Below are positions 43,605-52,565 of a stretch of 63,992 nt of DNA, piece by piece. The stretch spans positions 1 through 63,992 of the forward strand of contig CAYWPC010000014.1 of the NCBI GenBank assembly GCA_964460075.1, in the 5' to 3' direction. This DNA is from JAMBLL01 sp964460075 (GTDB lineage: Bacteria > Actinomycetota > Acidimicrobiia > Spongiisociales > UBA5794). The position numbers and the translations under genes were made by a program. Each line of letters begins with the position of its first letter. Position 1 is the stretch's first letter. A model generated the notes under the pieces. It was given only the letters and a program-made list of their open reading frames with translations. It made no database searches and had not been told where the DNA came from.

Positions 43605-45116
43605 TCAGATGCCACCTCTGCCGAGATTCAACCACACGGTCTTCATGTTCGTGTACTTGTCGAGTGCGTGAAGAGACTTGTCTTTCCCACCGAATCCGGA
43701 CTCCTTGTATCCACCAAAGGGGGCAGTGATATCGGATGTGTCGAAGTTGTTGATCCACACTGTGCCCGCTTGGAGAGCCGCAGCCATGGTGTGTGCCCTG
43801 CCGAGGTTGGATGTCCAGAGCGCAGCAGATAGCCCGTAGCGTGAATCGTTGGCGATCGAGAGTGCTTCCGTTTCGTCATTGAACGGGATGATGCTCAGGA
43901 CGGGCCCAAAGATCTCCTCTCTGGCGATGTCCATGTCGTTTCGCACGTCGGCGAACACAGTCGGCTCGATGAAGTATCCCCCAGTCTCTGGGAGTACCCG
44001 ATCGCCGCCCGATACCAGACGGGCGCCCTGATCGATTCCCCGGGTGATGAAGTCGGTGACATGTGCGAGTTGGGTCTCGTCGACGATCGGTCCTGCCTTC
44101 GTGGCGGGATCGAGGGGGTTGCCCGGCTGCCAAGAATCGGAGAGTTGGCCGACACGTTCGACGACCTCATCGTATATAGACCGCTCGACGAGCAGTCTCG
44201 AACCTGCAATGCACATCTCTCCTGTATTCCAGAAGATCGAAACCCCCACGGCCCCGATTGCGTATCCAAGGTCAGGGGCATCGGCGAAGATGATGTTCGG
44301 TGTCTTGCCCCCAGTCTCCGCCGACACGCGCTTCATGTTCGATCGTGCCGAGTATTCGAGGAACAGCTTTCCAACAGATGTCGAGCCTGTGAACGTGACG
44401 GCGTCAACGTCTGGATGAAGGCCGAGGGCCCTTCCTGCCGTTTCTCCGAAGCCAGGTACGACGTTGAGCACCCCTGGAGGGATCCCGGCCTCGAGGGCGA
44501 GTTCCGCGACACGCAGCGCTGTCAACGGTGACTGCTCTGCTGGTTTGAGGACGACGGAGTTGCCTGCCATAAGAGCGGGTGCCAATTTCCACGAGTTGAT
44601 CATCAACGGGAAATTCCATGGCGTGACAGCACCCACGACACCAACCGGCTCCCGAGTGATGAGGCCGAGGGCCGATGGTCCTGTCGGGGCAATCTGGCCG
44701 TACAACTTGTCGGCGGCCTCGCCGTACCACGCGTAGGTCGCTGCTGCCTGCCCGACGTCGACGCGACGCGAGTATCGGATGGGCTTTCCAACGTCGAGCG
44801 TCTCTAGGAGTTGGAGTTCTTGCGCGTTTGTCTCGATCAACTCCGCGAGCCGGATCAGCGCGCGACCCCTGTCTCTCGGGGTGAGCTTCGACCAGCGTCC
44901 ATCCTCGAAGGCGGATCGTGCCGAGCGAACGGAGGCGTCAATGTCCTCCGCGGTCCCCGACGCCACGTCGACAATCGTCTCCCCTGTTGCTGGGTTTATG
45001 GTTCCAAACCGGTCACCGGAGCTTGATTCACGCCACTCGCCGTCGATCAGCATGTCTGTTCGTGGAGTGATCGCCTCGGATGCGGCGACCCAATCTTCTA
45101 GGGATCTCGTTGTCAT
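43605..45116 (-). CDS. NAD(P)-dependent aldehyde dehydrogenase
   Basis: A 503-residue ALDH. The coenzyme motif WNFPLMINSWKLAPALMAGNSVVLKPAEQSP is near 150-180, FTGSTSVGK near 244, the catalytic Glu in VSAETGGKTPN near 268, and the nucleophile Cys near 302 in NTGEMCIAGSR. The closest groups are betaine/gamma-aminobutyraldehyde-type dehydrogenases (PuuC, BetB), but specificity cannot be read off. GGAGGAGG stands before ATG 45116. It overlaps the lipocalin-like gene by four bases and ends 7 nt from the flavin reductase gene. Confidence 0.9.
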   Translation of the reverse strand: MTTRSLEDWVAASEAITPRTDMLIDGEWRESSSGDRFGTINPATGETIVDVASGTAEDIDASVRSARSAFEDGRWSKLTPRDRGRALIRLAELIETNAQELQLLETLDVGKPIRYSRRVDVGQAAATYAWYGEAADKLYGQIAPTGPSALGLITREPVGVVGAVTPWNFPLMINSWKLAPALMAGNSVVLKPAEQSPLTALRVAELALEAGIPPGVLNVVPGFGETAGRALGLHPDVDAVTFTGSTSVGKLFLEYSARSNMKRVSAETGGKTPNIIFADAPDLGYAIGAVGVSIFWNTGEMCIAGSRLLVERSIYDEVVERVGQLSDSWQPGNPLDPATKAGPIVDETQLAHVTDFITRGIDQGARLVSGGDRVLPETGGYFIEPTVFADVRNDMDIAREEIFGPVLSIIPFNDETEALSIANDSRYGLSAALWTSNLGRAHTMAAALQAGTVWINNFDTSDITAPFGGYKESGFGGKDKSLHALDKYTNMKTVWLNLGRGGI

Positions 45117-45559
45117 GATTCCTCCTCCACAATGCGGTGCCATCTGAGTCGCATGACAGCCTGCCGGTCGGTTCCCGTACCCAGATCCAGGAGGTCTAGA
45201 TCGTATGTGCCGTCGTCGTTTGGGCTCCACTCTATGGTGCGGACCTGGGTGCCACCCACCCAGTCTGGGAAGAGTGCGAGTTCGACGTGGTGGTGTACCT
45301 GGTCGCCGAGGATCTCATAGCTGCCTGCATAGGTCAGATACCCGCTTGCAGCGGATGCCCGCTCCAGAGCGGTCGCCTCGTTGAAGGTACGGGTTCCGAT
45401 CTGCTCACGGTCGGACCTCATGAGGGAAGCTGCCATCCGGCCAGCGGTCGTATAGGTGATCAAGCCGGCCGCCTTGCCACCAAAGGGACGCGTAACGCGT
45501 CCGTTTCTCATCGTGACCGTCCAGTCGATAAGACGCCAGGTGCCTATGAGATCGTGCAT
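45113..45559 (-). CDS. Lipocalin-like domain protein
   Basis: A 148-residue protein with the LIGTWRLIDWTV start and the GLITYTTAGRMAASLM hairpin (about 32-47) that mark the Lipocalin_5 domain, followed by GSYEILGDQVHHHVELALFPDWVGGTQVR. Small hydrophobic-ligand binding is the family idea; no enzyme activity is known. Its stop overlaps the ALDH start (ATGA). The ATG at 45559 has TAGTGT 7 nt upstream, fitting leaderless translation; a longer form from 45628 is less likely. Confidence 0.8.
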   Translation of the reverse strand: MHDLIGTWRLIDWTVTMRNGRVTRPFGGKAAGLITYTTAGRMAASLMRSDREQIGTRTFNEATALERASAASGYLTYAGSYEILGDQVHHHVELALFPDWVGGTQVRTIEWSPNDDGTYDLDLLDLGTGTDRQAVMRLRWHRIVEEES

Positions 45560-45566
45560 CGGCTGG

Positions 45567-45572
45567 ACACTA
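45567..45572 (-). promoter_or_regulatory. Leaderless -10 box of the lipocalin-ALDH operon
   Basis: TAGTGT on the minus strand ends 7 nt before the ATG at 45559, with no Shine-Dalgarno sequence. Confidence 0.5.
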
Positions 45573-45796
45573 CCGGCGATGGCGTCCTCTATGGGCGCAT
45601 CCGACGACTCGTTGCATGGATGGTCCACTCGCTATGCCCCACTGCTTGAGCGCGACCATACGCGTGACCGCAGGCCATCGTGTCCGAAATCGAGCCTCGA
45701 ACGGCTGCCGATACGCTGTGGTGCGGTGCGCGCGTTGTCAAAGACGAGACCTTCGTAACATCGATGTTGGTCGATGCCACATACAGGTCGGAGGCG

Positions 45797-46624
45797 ATGT
45801 TGAACACCAGAGCTGCTTCGCTCACTGTTGTGGCCTTCTTGCTCGGCGGACTAGCTGCCGGTGGCATAGGGGTACGGGTCATCCGAGAGGTCAGAACGGT
45901 CGACGACGCCACGTCCCTTCCACCATCGGCGACATCGACTACTGCTGCAACATCGGTGTTCTATCAGGTCGATCCGAATGAGACATTGATTTCTTCTGTA
46001 GCGCTCGTGCCTGCATCGGCCAAAATCAGAGATGGTGAGTTCGCCGTCGGGTATGACCTCGTTTCGCTTGCGCCTCGCCGGACCGTCGACGGTGCCAGAT
46101 CAAGCCTCGACGACTCAAGAGGTGACGGTGTCGCTATCTACCCGAAGCGATGGGTGATTGAGACACCGGTCGGTTCGATTGAGGGAGGGCCTGGGAATGT
46201 GCGTGCACGGGTTGCACGGTTCGACGTCGGTGAGGGCTTCTCCGTGGATGACGTCCAGTCCATTCGCGTCGTCGAGGCGTTGGCACCCTTCCCCATGGAA
46301 GTCGCTGTGACGCTCTCAGATTCCGAGCCGGTGGCTGAAGTTGTGCAGGGTGTCACGATTGCGTTGGTGAACGTTGTCGAGCAGGGATCATCAACGATCG
46401 TGCAGGTCGAAATCAATATCGAGGACACGGAGATCGTGGACTTTTTCGTCACAGGTGACGGACCGGGGTGGCGGTCCGCTGCATTCGATGCTGGGGGAAG
46501 GCAGCGTGTCACGCTCACCTGGGTTGGAGGTCCGTTGCCATCCACCATCCCTCTACTGGTCATAGGTTCGCTCTGGATCCCGATCGCCGGCCCGTTCGAT
46601 GTTTCCTTAGAGGGTGTTCGATGA
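45797..46624 (+). CDS. Membrane-anchored protein of unknown function
   Basis: About 275 residues with one N-terminal helix (ASLTVVAFLLGGLAAGGIGV), a short Thr/Ser linker, and a beta-rich extracytoplasmic domain with no recognisable family. The start is uncertain: ATG 45797 (AGGTCGGAGG just upstream), ATG 45764 or GTG 45680 are all in frame. It overlaps the next gene by four bases. The two anchored proteins and the TldD/TldE genes run in the same direction with little or no space, so they may form one unit. Confidence 0.65.
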   Translation: MLNTRAASLTVVAFLLGGLAAGGIGVRVIREVRTVDDATSLPPSATSTTAATSVFYQVDPNETLISSVALVPASAKIRDGEFAVGYDLVSLAPRRTVDGARSSLDDSRGDGVAIYPKRWVIETPVGSIEGGPGNVRARVARFDVGEGFSVDDVQSIRVVEALAPFPMEVAVTLSDSEPVAEVVQGVTIALVNVVEQGSSTIVQVEINIEDTEIVDFFVTGDGPGWRSAAFDAGGRQRVTLTWVGGPLPSTIPLLVIGSLWIPIAGPFDVSLEGVR

Positions 46625-47631
46625 GTGGGAAACCTCCCGATCCGAACTACGATGATTCGCGGCGTTCTCCCCATGACGAGGCGTCGAACATCCCCGAGGG
46701 AGAGTCCGTAATCCCTTGGAAGGCGCCCGTGATCGCGGCGGTCCTCGGAGCGCTCGCCGTTGCCACGTTCACCGTGTACGCGATCGTTACCGGCCCTGCA
46801 CTCGAGGAGGTTGTCGATGCGCCATCGTCCACTGCCCTCGTCGTGACGATACAAGAGAGAGCCGAAGGGCTTCCTCCCGGCTACACGCCGATCGCAGGAG
46901 AAGTTGGAGCGAGAGTCGAGGCAGTGACGGTTTCGTCGAGGGCGGCCCGTGTGGCGGTGTCGAACGCGGTGATCGGCTCAGCGGACCCATCGGAGGTCAC
47001 GCCCATAGACGTCGCCTATTGGGAGTTGGACGGCGTCGACGGAGTCGTGCCGATGATCCGCCAGTACGGCGACGATGAAGTGCTCGCGAGCGTGAGACGG
47101 CCCGGTGCCTCCGGCTGGGTAGTCGGCCTCACAGGAAACTGGACCGTTGAATTCCCACCAGATGTCGCCATGGAAGGTGCAACGCTGCTTGCCTACGTTG
47201 TGGACGGGGTGGTGGAGATGTCAACGACCGTTGAGGTACCACCAGGAGCGCGAGGCGATGTCGGAGTCATCCGCATTGACATGGGTGGAGGCGTTACGTT
47301 CGTTGTGAAACCCCTCGTCGTTGGAGATGGATGGGGTTACATCACGTGGCGGGTAGACGGAGGCACTACAGGTAGGCTCAAGGCCGATGTGAGCCTCGTG
47401 CGAGCAGACGGATCGGTGATCGAGTACCCGCACGGGGCCGACTCCTTCGATGGGTCGTTCGCCTACCGCGGGGCCTCCCGTCTCGCCAACTGGGAGCCGA
47501 ACCAGAGCGACGGCACGTCGCTGTCGGCGATCCGCATCGATATCCGGGTGCAGATTCCCGAACGTGTCAGAGACCCGATCGTTCTCGAGGTGCCTTGGGC
47601 GGGGCTGATCCCATCTCTGGCTACGTCGTAG
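46621..47631 (+). CDS. Membrane-anchored protein of unknown function
   Basis: A 336-residue protein with a cytosolic acidic head (about 1-32), one membrane helix (VIAAVLGALAVATFTVYAIV, about 37-56) and a large outside domain of alternating beta strands (for example WVVGLTGNWTVEFP, VIRIDMGGGVTFVVKPLVVGDGWGYITWRVDGG). It has the same layout as the preceding protein but no clear sequence similarity to it. No family is recognised. The start overlaps the upstream stop (ATGA), and the gene ends 29 nt before tldD. Confidence 0.75.
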   Translation: MSGKPPDPNYDDSRRSPHDEASNIPEGESVIPWKAPVIAAVLGALAVATFTVYAIVTGPALEEVVDAPSSTALVVTIQERAEGLPPGYTPIAGEVGARVEAVTVSSRAARVAVSNAVIGSADPSEVTPIDVAYWELDGVDGVVPMIRQYGDDEVLASVRRPGASGWVVGLTGNWTVEFPPDVAMEGATLLAYVVDGVVEMSTTVEVPPGARGDVGVIRIDMGGGVTFVVKPLVVGDGWGYITWRVDGGTTGRLKADVSLVRADGSVIEYPHGADSFDGSFAYRGASRLANWEPNQSDGTSLSAIRIDIRVQIPERVRDPIVLEVPWAGLIPSLATS

Positions 47632-47660
47632 GCTGGGGGAAATCGACTCGTGGAGGACTT

Positions 47661-49100
47661 GTGTTCGATTCCGCTGAACTCGCCGTGCAGAGCGCGCTCG
47701 ACGCAGGAGCTGTGTACGCGGATGCAAGGGCCGTGACGTCGAGAGTCGAAACCATACATGTGCAGAACCAGAATCTGTCTCAGCTTGATCGGTCCGAGCA
47801 CGTCGGTGTCGGCGTTCGGGCCCTGATCGGTTCCTCTTGGGGGTTCGCTGCTACCGCAGACCTGAGGCCAAACGCGATCCGAATCGCGGGTGAACGCGCC
47901 GCCGCGATCGCTAAAGCGTCTGCTCTCGTTCCAGGGCCCCGTGTCGAATTCGCCGACGTTGCGGTGAGCCGGACGTCATGGGAGACACCGTATGTCGAGG
48001 ACCCGTTCTCCGTGGCGCTGTCGGAGAAAGTTGACATGCTCATCAACGTCACCCGGACGATGCAGCACGTCGAGGGGATCGAAATCGCAACAGCGAATCT
48101 GGCTTTCTTCGACACCAACAAGTGGTTCGTTTCGTCTCAAGGCCACCGCATCCATCAGCATCTCGTCGAGTCGGGAGGTGGCTACGACGCTACCGCCATC
48201 GGAGAGAGTGAGACGCAGCGTCGGTCGTATCCGCAGTCGTTCGGTCAGTATGAGACTGGTGGGTACGAGACGATACGGGCGTGGCGCTACGAAGAGAATG
48301 CGCAACGAGTTGCAGAGGAAGCAGCTGCATTGCTCACAGCGGACGAGATGCAGGAGCACGAAACTACGCTGATTCTCGAAGGTTCTCAGCTCGCTCTGCA
48401 GATCCACGAGTCCGTCGGGCACGCGATCGAGTTGGATCGAATCCTTGGATGGGAGGCGGCTTTCGCAGGCACGAGTCATCTCGAGCTCGACAGGCTCGGC
48501 TCGCACCGGTACGGATCGAAGCTCATGAACATCACAGCCGACGCCACGCTCCCTGGCGCACTTGGGACGTTCGGGTACGACGACGAGGGCACTCCAGCGC
48601 AGCGCGTCGACATCGTCAAGGACGGGGTTTGGGTTGGTGTGTTATCTGGCAGGGACTCTGCAGCTATCGCAGGGTTGCCTCCGGGTGGCATGGTGAGAGG
48701 CGACGGCTTCAACCGGCTACCGATGGTGAGGATGACCAATGTCGGCCTTCTACCCGACACGGGCACGCTCGACGACATCGTCGCGGACACCGATGACGGC
48801 GTGTACATGGCGACGAACCGCTCGTGGTCGATTGACGACAAGCGCCTGAACTTTCAGTTCGGGTGTGAGATCGCCTGGGAGGTCAAAAATGGGAAGCTCG
48901 GCAAGATGTTGAAGAACCCGACATACACGGGTATCACGCCTCAATTCTGGGGCACCCTCGACCGTCTAGGCGGTGAGGAGGAGTGGGTGCACTGGGGGAC
49001 GCCGAATTGTGGAAAGGGCCAGCCGATGCAGGTCGCCCACACTGGGCACAGCGCCTCTCCCGGCCGGTTCTCGAGCGTTCGTGTAGGGGTGATGGGATGA
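47661..49100 (+). CDS. tldD: TldD metalloprotease subunit
   Basis: A 479-residue subunit of the TldD/TldE zinc protease, which trims unfolded or ribosomally made peptides (for example microcin B17 leaders). The metal motif is H249-ESVG-H254 followed by AIELDRILG, and the C-terminal HTGHSASPGRFSSVRVG is family-typical. The Zn-binding Cys of the C-terminal domain is probably in the NCGKGQPMQ segment near 454. GTG follows TGGAGGACTT. Its stop overlaps the tldE start, fitting formation of a heterodimer. Confidence 0.93.
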   Translation: MFDSAELAVQSALDAGAVYADARAVTSRVETIHVQNQNLSQLDRSEHVGVGVRALIGSSWGFAATADLRPNAIRIAGERAAAIAKASALVPGPRVEFADVAVSRTSWETPYVEDPFSVALSEKVDMLINVTRTMQHVEGIEIATANLAFFDTNKWFVSSQGHRIHQHLVESGGGYDATAIGESETQRRSYPQSFGQYETGGYETIRAWRYEENAQRVAEEAAALLTADEMQEHETTLILEGSQLALQIHESVGHAIELDRILGWEAAFAGTSHLELDRLGSHRYGSKLMNITADATLPGALGTFGYDDEGTPAQRVDIVKDGVWVGVLSGRDSAAIAGLPPGGMVRGDGFNRLPMVRMTNVGLLPDTGTLDDIVADTDDGVYMATNRSWSIDDKRLNFQFGCEIAWEVKNGKLGKMLKNPTYTGITPQFWGTLDRLGGEEEWVHWGTPNCGKGQPMQVAHTGHSASPGRFSSVRVGVMG

Positions 49101-50428
49101 CCAGCCATATCGAACTCGTCAACGAGGCCCTCGAGATCGTTGGTGACCGCGCCGACGCTGCGGTGTATGCAGATGTCGGAACATCGTCTCTGACTCGGTT
49201 CGCCAATTCGTTCATCCATCAGAATGTGTCAGAGGATGTTGCAGAGGTCACGCTTCGAGTCGCTCTCGACGGTCGGGTGTCGAGTTCGACGACCACCGCC
49301 ACCTCCCTCGATGCGCTTCGGCTATTCGTCGATGCAACCATCGACACTGCTGCTCAGCAGCCGGTTGACGCGGAGTGGCCAGGAGTGGGCGGGCAGACCG
49401 AGACGGTGACAGCTGAGCACTGGGACGCAGCAACGGCAGAGGCGGATCCTGCCGACAGGGCGAACGCTGTCAAGGCGTTCGTCGAAGCTGGTGAGGGTTT
49501 GGTATCCGCTGGATTCTGCCAGACGGAGTCACGAGGGCATGCGTACGGCAACAGCGAGGGGCGTCGAGTAGATGGCCGATTCACAACGGCGGTCATCGAC
49601 GGGATCCATCAGTCGTCGACATCGGCGGGATCGGGACACGCGGCTGGAACCGCGCTCGGATCGCTCGACGCCGCAGCCATCGGAGCACTCGCAGCCGAAC
49701 GTGCCAGAAACAGCCGTGACCCGTTCGATGCGAAGCCTGGCGAGTACGAGGTTGTCTTATCACCGGAGTGTGTTGCGACGATCGCCGTGTTCCTCGATGC
49801 ATACGGGTTCAATGCCAAACTGGCACAAGAGGGCATGTCGTTCGTCGACCTCGGTACCGAGCAATTTGACCGCTCGATCAACATCTGGGACGACGCGACG
49901 GACCCCCGGACGCTCTTCGTGCCGTTCGATGTCGAGGGTACGCCCAAGCGTCGCATCGATCTCGTGCGAGGCGGTGTGCCAGAGTCGCTGCTCTACGACA
50001 GGCGAACTGCCGCAAAGGCCGGGGTCGAATCGACAGGCAACGCAATTGCGGGTGGAGACGTTTTCGGGCCGTTCAGCGTCAACATGTTCGTTGGTGGGGG
50101 TGAATCCGCCGTCGAGGATCTCATCGCTTCGGTCGACCGTGGCATATACGTATCCACGTTCAATTATTGCAGAGTGCTCGATCCGAAAACGCTCGCGGTC
50201 ACTGGCCTGACGAGGAACGGGACTTTCATGATCGAGCAGGGGAAGATCACAGATGCTGTCACGAACCTACGGTTCACGCAGTCGTTCGTTGATGCCCTGG
50301 CACCGGGACGGGTAGCGGGGATCGGTGACGACGCCAGGTTGGCCGACTCGGAGTTCGGCCCGATGTTCATCCACGCTCCATCGATGCATCTGGCTTCGTG
50401 GAACTTCACCGGAGGGGCTGACGGCTGA
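49097..50428 (+). CDS. pmbA: TldE/PmbA metalloprotease partner
   Basis: A 443-residue TldE (PmbA) protein, the non-metal half of the TldD/TldE heterodimer. Its features are the N-terminal barrel with VYADVGTSSLTRFANSFIHQNV (about 23-44), PGEYEVVLSPECVATIAVFLDAYGFNA near 216-240, and the C-terminal IHAPSMHLASWNFTGG. As usual for TldE it lacks the HExxxH motif. Translationally coupled to tldD and to the small DUF2007 gene that follows. No precursor-peptide gene was recognised nearby. Confidence 0.92.
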   Translation: MTSHIELVNEALEIVGDRADAAVYADVGTSSLTRFANSFIHQNVSEDVAEVTLRVALDGRVSSSTTTATSLDALRLFVDATIDTAAQQPVDAEWPGVGGQTETVTAEHWDAATAEADPADRANAVKAFVEAGEGLVSAGFCQTESRGHAYGNSEGRRVDGRFTTAVIDGIHQSSTSAGSGHAAGTALGSLDAAAIGALAAERARNSRDPFDAKPGEYEVVLSPECVATIAVFLDAYGFNAKLAQEGMSFVDLGTEQFDRSINIWDDATDPRTLFVPFDVEGTPKRRIDLVRGGVPESLLYDRRTAAKAGVESTGNAIAGGDVFGPFSVNMFVGGGESAVEDLIASVDRGIYVSTFNYCRVLDPKTLAVTGLTRNGTFMIEQGKITDAVTNLRFTQSFVDALAPGRVAGIGDDARLADSEFGPMFIHAPSMHLASWNFTGGADG

Positions 50429-50637
50429 TGTCGATACTTGGCGACTTTGTGACCGCAGCGGTGTTCGAAACCAGAGCACAGGCGGAGGAAGCATGGGATC
50501 TCCTTACTGAGGCAGGAGTGCCGGCGACAGTGGTAACCGATCCAGGGATGCTCGGTTCGTACAGCGTCTCCATCGAGGTCGAACGTGACGACCTTGAGCG
50601 GGCGGTTCAGGTGATCAAGGAATCGCGAACAACGTAA
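50428..50637 (+). CDS. DUF2007-like small protein
   Basis: A 69-residue protein with the beta-alpha-beta pattern of the DUF2007 (putative signal-transducing) fold: FVTAAVFETRAQAEEAWDLLTEAGVPATVVTD, then SYSVSIEVERDDLERAVQVIKE. The ATG overlaps the tldE stop (TGATG), so it is the last gene of that unit. The function is unknown. Confidence 0.75.
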   Translation: MSILGDFVTAAVFETRAQAEEAWDLLTEAGVPATVVTDPGMLGSYSVSIEVERDDLERAVQVIKESRTT

Positions 50638-50727
50638 TACGTCACGGAGCGCGGAGTCTGGCCGGCACGCCGAGCGTTGCCGTCCCAGTCCGCCGTTGTG
50701 CTCAGCGCTCTTGGCGTCGAGGCAGTG

Positions 50728-51108
50728 TCATGTCGCCGTTGTTGTGGCCGTTTCCTTGGCATCGAGTTCTTCGTTGATCGCCTTCATGTCGAGAGCTTCG
50801 ATTTGTTTGATGAGATCCTCGAGTGCGTCAGATGGAAGCGCTCCAGGCTGAGAGAAGACGCCGATCTCGTCGCGGAAAGCGACCAGGGTGGGGATGGAGC
50901 GGATCCCAAAGCTCGCTGCGAGCTCCTGTTCTGCCTCGGTGTCGACCTTTGCGAACGTGATGTTTGGATACTTCTCGGACATCTTCTCGTACGTCGGTGC
51001 GAAGGAGCGACAAGGACCGCACCACGAGGCCCAGAAATCTATGAGAACAATCTCGTTGTCTTTGATCGTCGCCTTGAGCGAATCCTTGGTGATATCGATC
51101 GTTGCCAT
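50728..51108 (-). CDS. trxA: Thioredoxin
   Basis: A 126-residue cytosolic thioredoxin with the active site W29-C30-G-P-C33 and the cis-Pro in RSIPTLVAF near 73. The rest of the fold is normal; the tail after the last helix (MKAINEELDAKETATTTAT) is longer than in E. coli and rich in Thr and Ala. A TGGAGACC site stands before ATG 51108. It is divergent from ccmA with 144 nt between starts. Confidence 0.9.
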   Translation of the reverse strand: MATIDITKDSLKATIKDNEIVLIDFWASWCGPCRSFAPTYEKMSEKYPNITFAKVDTEAEQELAASFGIRSIPTLVAFRDEIGVFSQPGALPSDALEDLIKQIEALDMKAINEELDAKETATTTAT

Positions 51109-51239
51109 GTCTGTGGTCTCCAGTCGTTCGTGTGTCGCGTCATACAACCAAACCGTGGGTGTGCGTTATTCCTGGAGTGCACATACACCCCCTGGGGTAT
51201 TGAGGTCTCTGTCGATGTGGTGTGCGTTTCTGGGAGCCA

Positions 51240-51245
51240 TACACT
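51240..51245 (+). promoter_or_regulatory. Leaderless -10 box of the ccm operon
   Basis: TACACT ends exactly 7 nt before the GTG at 51253 and sets the start of ccmA there; the alternative ATG at 51268 has neither -10 box nor SD at proper distance. Confidence 0.5.
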
Positions 51246-51252
51246 CTCGATC

Positions 51253-51897
51253 GTGTCAGCAGACGTGATGATCGCCGACCTCGAAAAGGTGTCTGTCCGT
51301 GTTGGTGCGACACACATCCTTCGAGAAATCACCCTCTCTGTTGGCAGCGGTGAAGCGATCGGCCTGTTCGGTTCGAATGGTGCAGGGAAGACCACGCTTC
51401 TGAGGTTGCTCGCAACGCTCATCGTCCCCGTTTCAGGTATCAGCAGAATCTTTGGTGTCGACGCGGCGAGCAACGACCGCTTCGACGTGCGACCTCGAAT
51501 CGGATATATCGGCCACATGCCTGGCCTGTATCCAGAGTTGACGCTTTCGGAGAATCTGGAGTTCGTCGCTTCTGCGAGAGCCATCGACCGGTCTGAGGTC
51601 GACAGATGTCTCACCATCGTTGGATTGGCCGGCGCGGCTGACCGACGAGCCTCCGTGTGTAGCCACGGGATGCAACGCAGGGCGGAATTCGCCAGGATTC
51701 TCATGACCAAACCGGACCTCATCTTGCTCGATGAGCCGCACTCAGCACTCGATGGTGACGCCGTCGACCTTGTCGATGCGTTGGTACGACGAACACTCGA
51801 CCGTGGTGGGGCTGCAGTACTCGCCTCACATGACAGGGATCGCGTTGCCAATTTGGCGACCAACTGTCACGAGATCGTCGGAGGTAGGCTGGCATGA
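51253..51897 (+). CDS. ccmA: Heme exporter ATP-binding protein CcmA
   Basis: A 214-residue ABC ATPase that, with CcmB/C/D, releases holo-CcmE during System I cytochrome c maturation. Walker A (LFGSNGAGKTT) is near 37-47 and Walker B with LDEPHSALDG near 158. The signature motif reads CSHGMQRRAEFARIL, with His-Gly-Met for the usual S-G-Q. Switch His is in ASHDRDR near 193. First gene of a nine-gene overlapping run (ccmA,B,C,D,E,F,H,TPR,G). Confidence 0.92.
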   Translation: MSADVMIADLEKVSVRVGATHILREITLSVGSGEAIGLFGSNGAGKTTLLRLLATLIVPVSGISRIFGVDAASNDRFDVRPRIGYIGHMPGLYPELTLSENLEFVASARAIDRSEVDRCLTIVGLAGAADRRASVCSHGMQRRAEFARILMTKPDLILLDEPHSALDGDAVDLVDALVRRTLDRGGAAVLASHDRDRVANLATNCHEIVGGRLA

Positions 51898-52565
51898 GTG
51901 CGAGCTTCGCATCGCAAGTGGCGACGATCGCTAGACGTGATCTGTTGCGTGAACGCCGTTCGGGTGAGGTTCTGTGGGTGACACTCCCCTTTGGAGCGAT
52001 TGCCTTGCTGCTCGTGCCTCTTGCGATTGGAACCGATGCGCCGACACTGCGTCGTATTGGACTTGGCCTGTTCTGGGCGATCGTGCTGTTGTTCGGCGTG
52101 CTCATCTCGATTCGACAGACCAACATCGAGACACAGCCCCAACGCGATGTCGTCGCGTTGCTCGGCATCGATCCTGCTGCCGTGTACCTCGGCAGGACGC
52201 TCGCAAGTTTCCTGCTACTCGTAGTGTTCGAGGTTGTTCTCGCCGTTGTGACGGTCGCCCTGTATGACGTTGCCCTGGTCGGCTGGGTTTGGATGCCGAT
52301 CGTGATGATTCTCGTTGGCGGTGGCCTCTCGCTGCTCGGCACCCTTGCTGCAGGGATCGTATCGACGGGAAAGGCTGCTGCAGCTCTGGTTCCATTGCTC
52401 GTAGCTCCGCTTGCCGTGCCGATACTCATCGGTGCAACGCAGACGTTTGAGGCTATAAGTCTTGGTCGCAGTAGCCTTACGTGGGTACTCATGATGATCG
52501 TCGTTGCCCTGCTTCTGGCGGTCGTAGGCGTCTTATCAGCACGTTCACTTCAGGAGTCGGGATGA
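51894..52565 (+). CDS. ccmB: Heme exporter membrane protein CcmB
   Basis: A 223-residue membrane partner of CcmA with six helices. The first loop RRDLLRERRSGEVLWVTLPFG and the segment ETQPQRDVVALLGIDPAAVYLGRTLASF near 80-107 are characteristic of CcmB. It overlaps ccmA by four bases. Confidence 0.92.
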   Translation: MSASFASQVATIARRDLLRERRSGEVLWVTLPFGAIALLLVPLAIGTDAPTLRRIGLGLFWAIVLLFGVLISIRQTNIETQPQRDVVALLGIDPAAVYLGRTLASFLLLVVFEVVLAVVTVALYDVALVGWVWMPIVMILVGGGLSLLGTLAAGIVSTGKAAAALVPLLVAPLAVPILIGATQTFEAISLGRSSLTWVLMMIVVALLLAVVGVLSARSLQESG

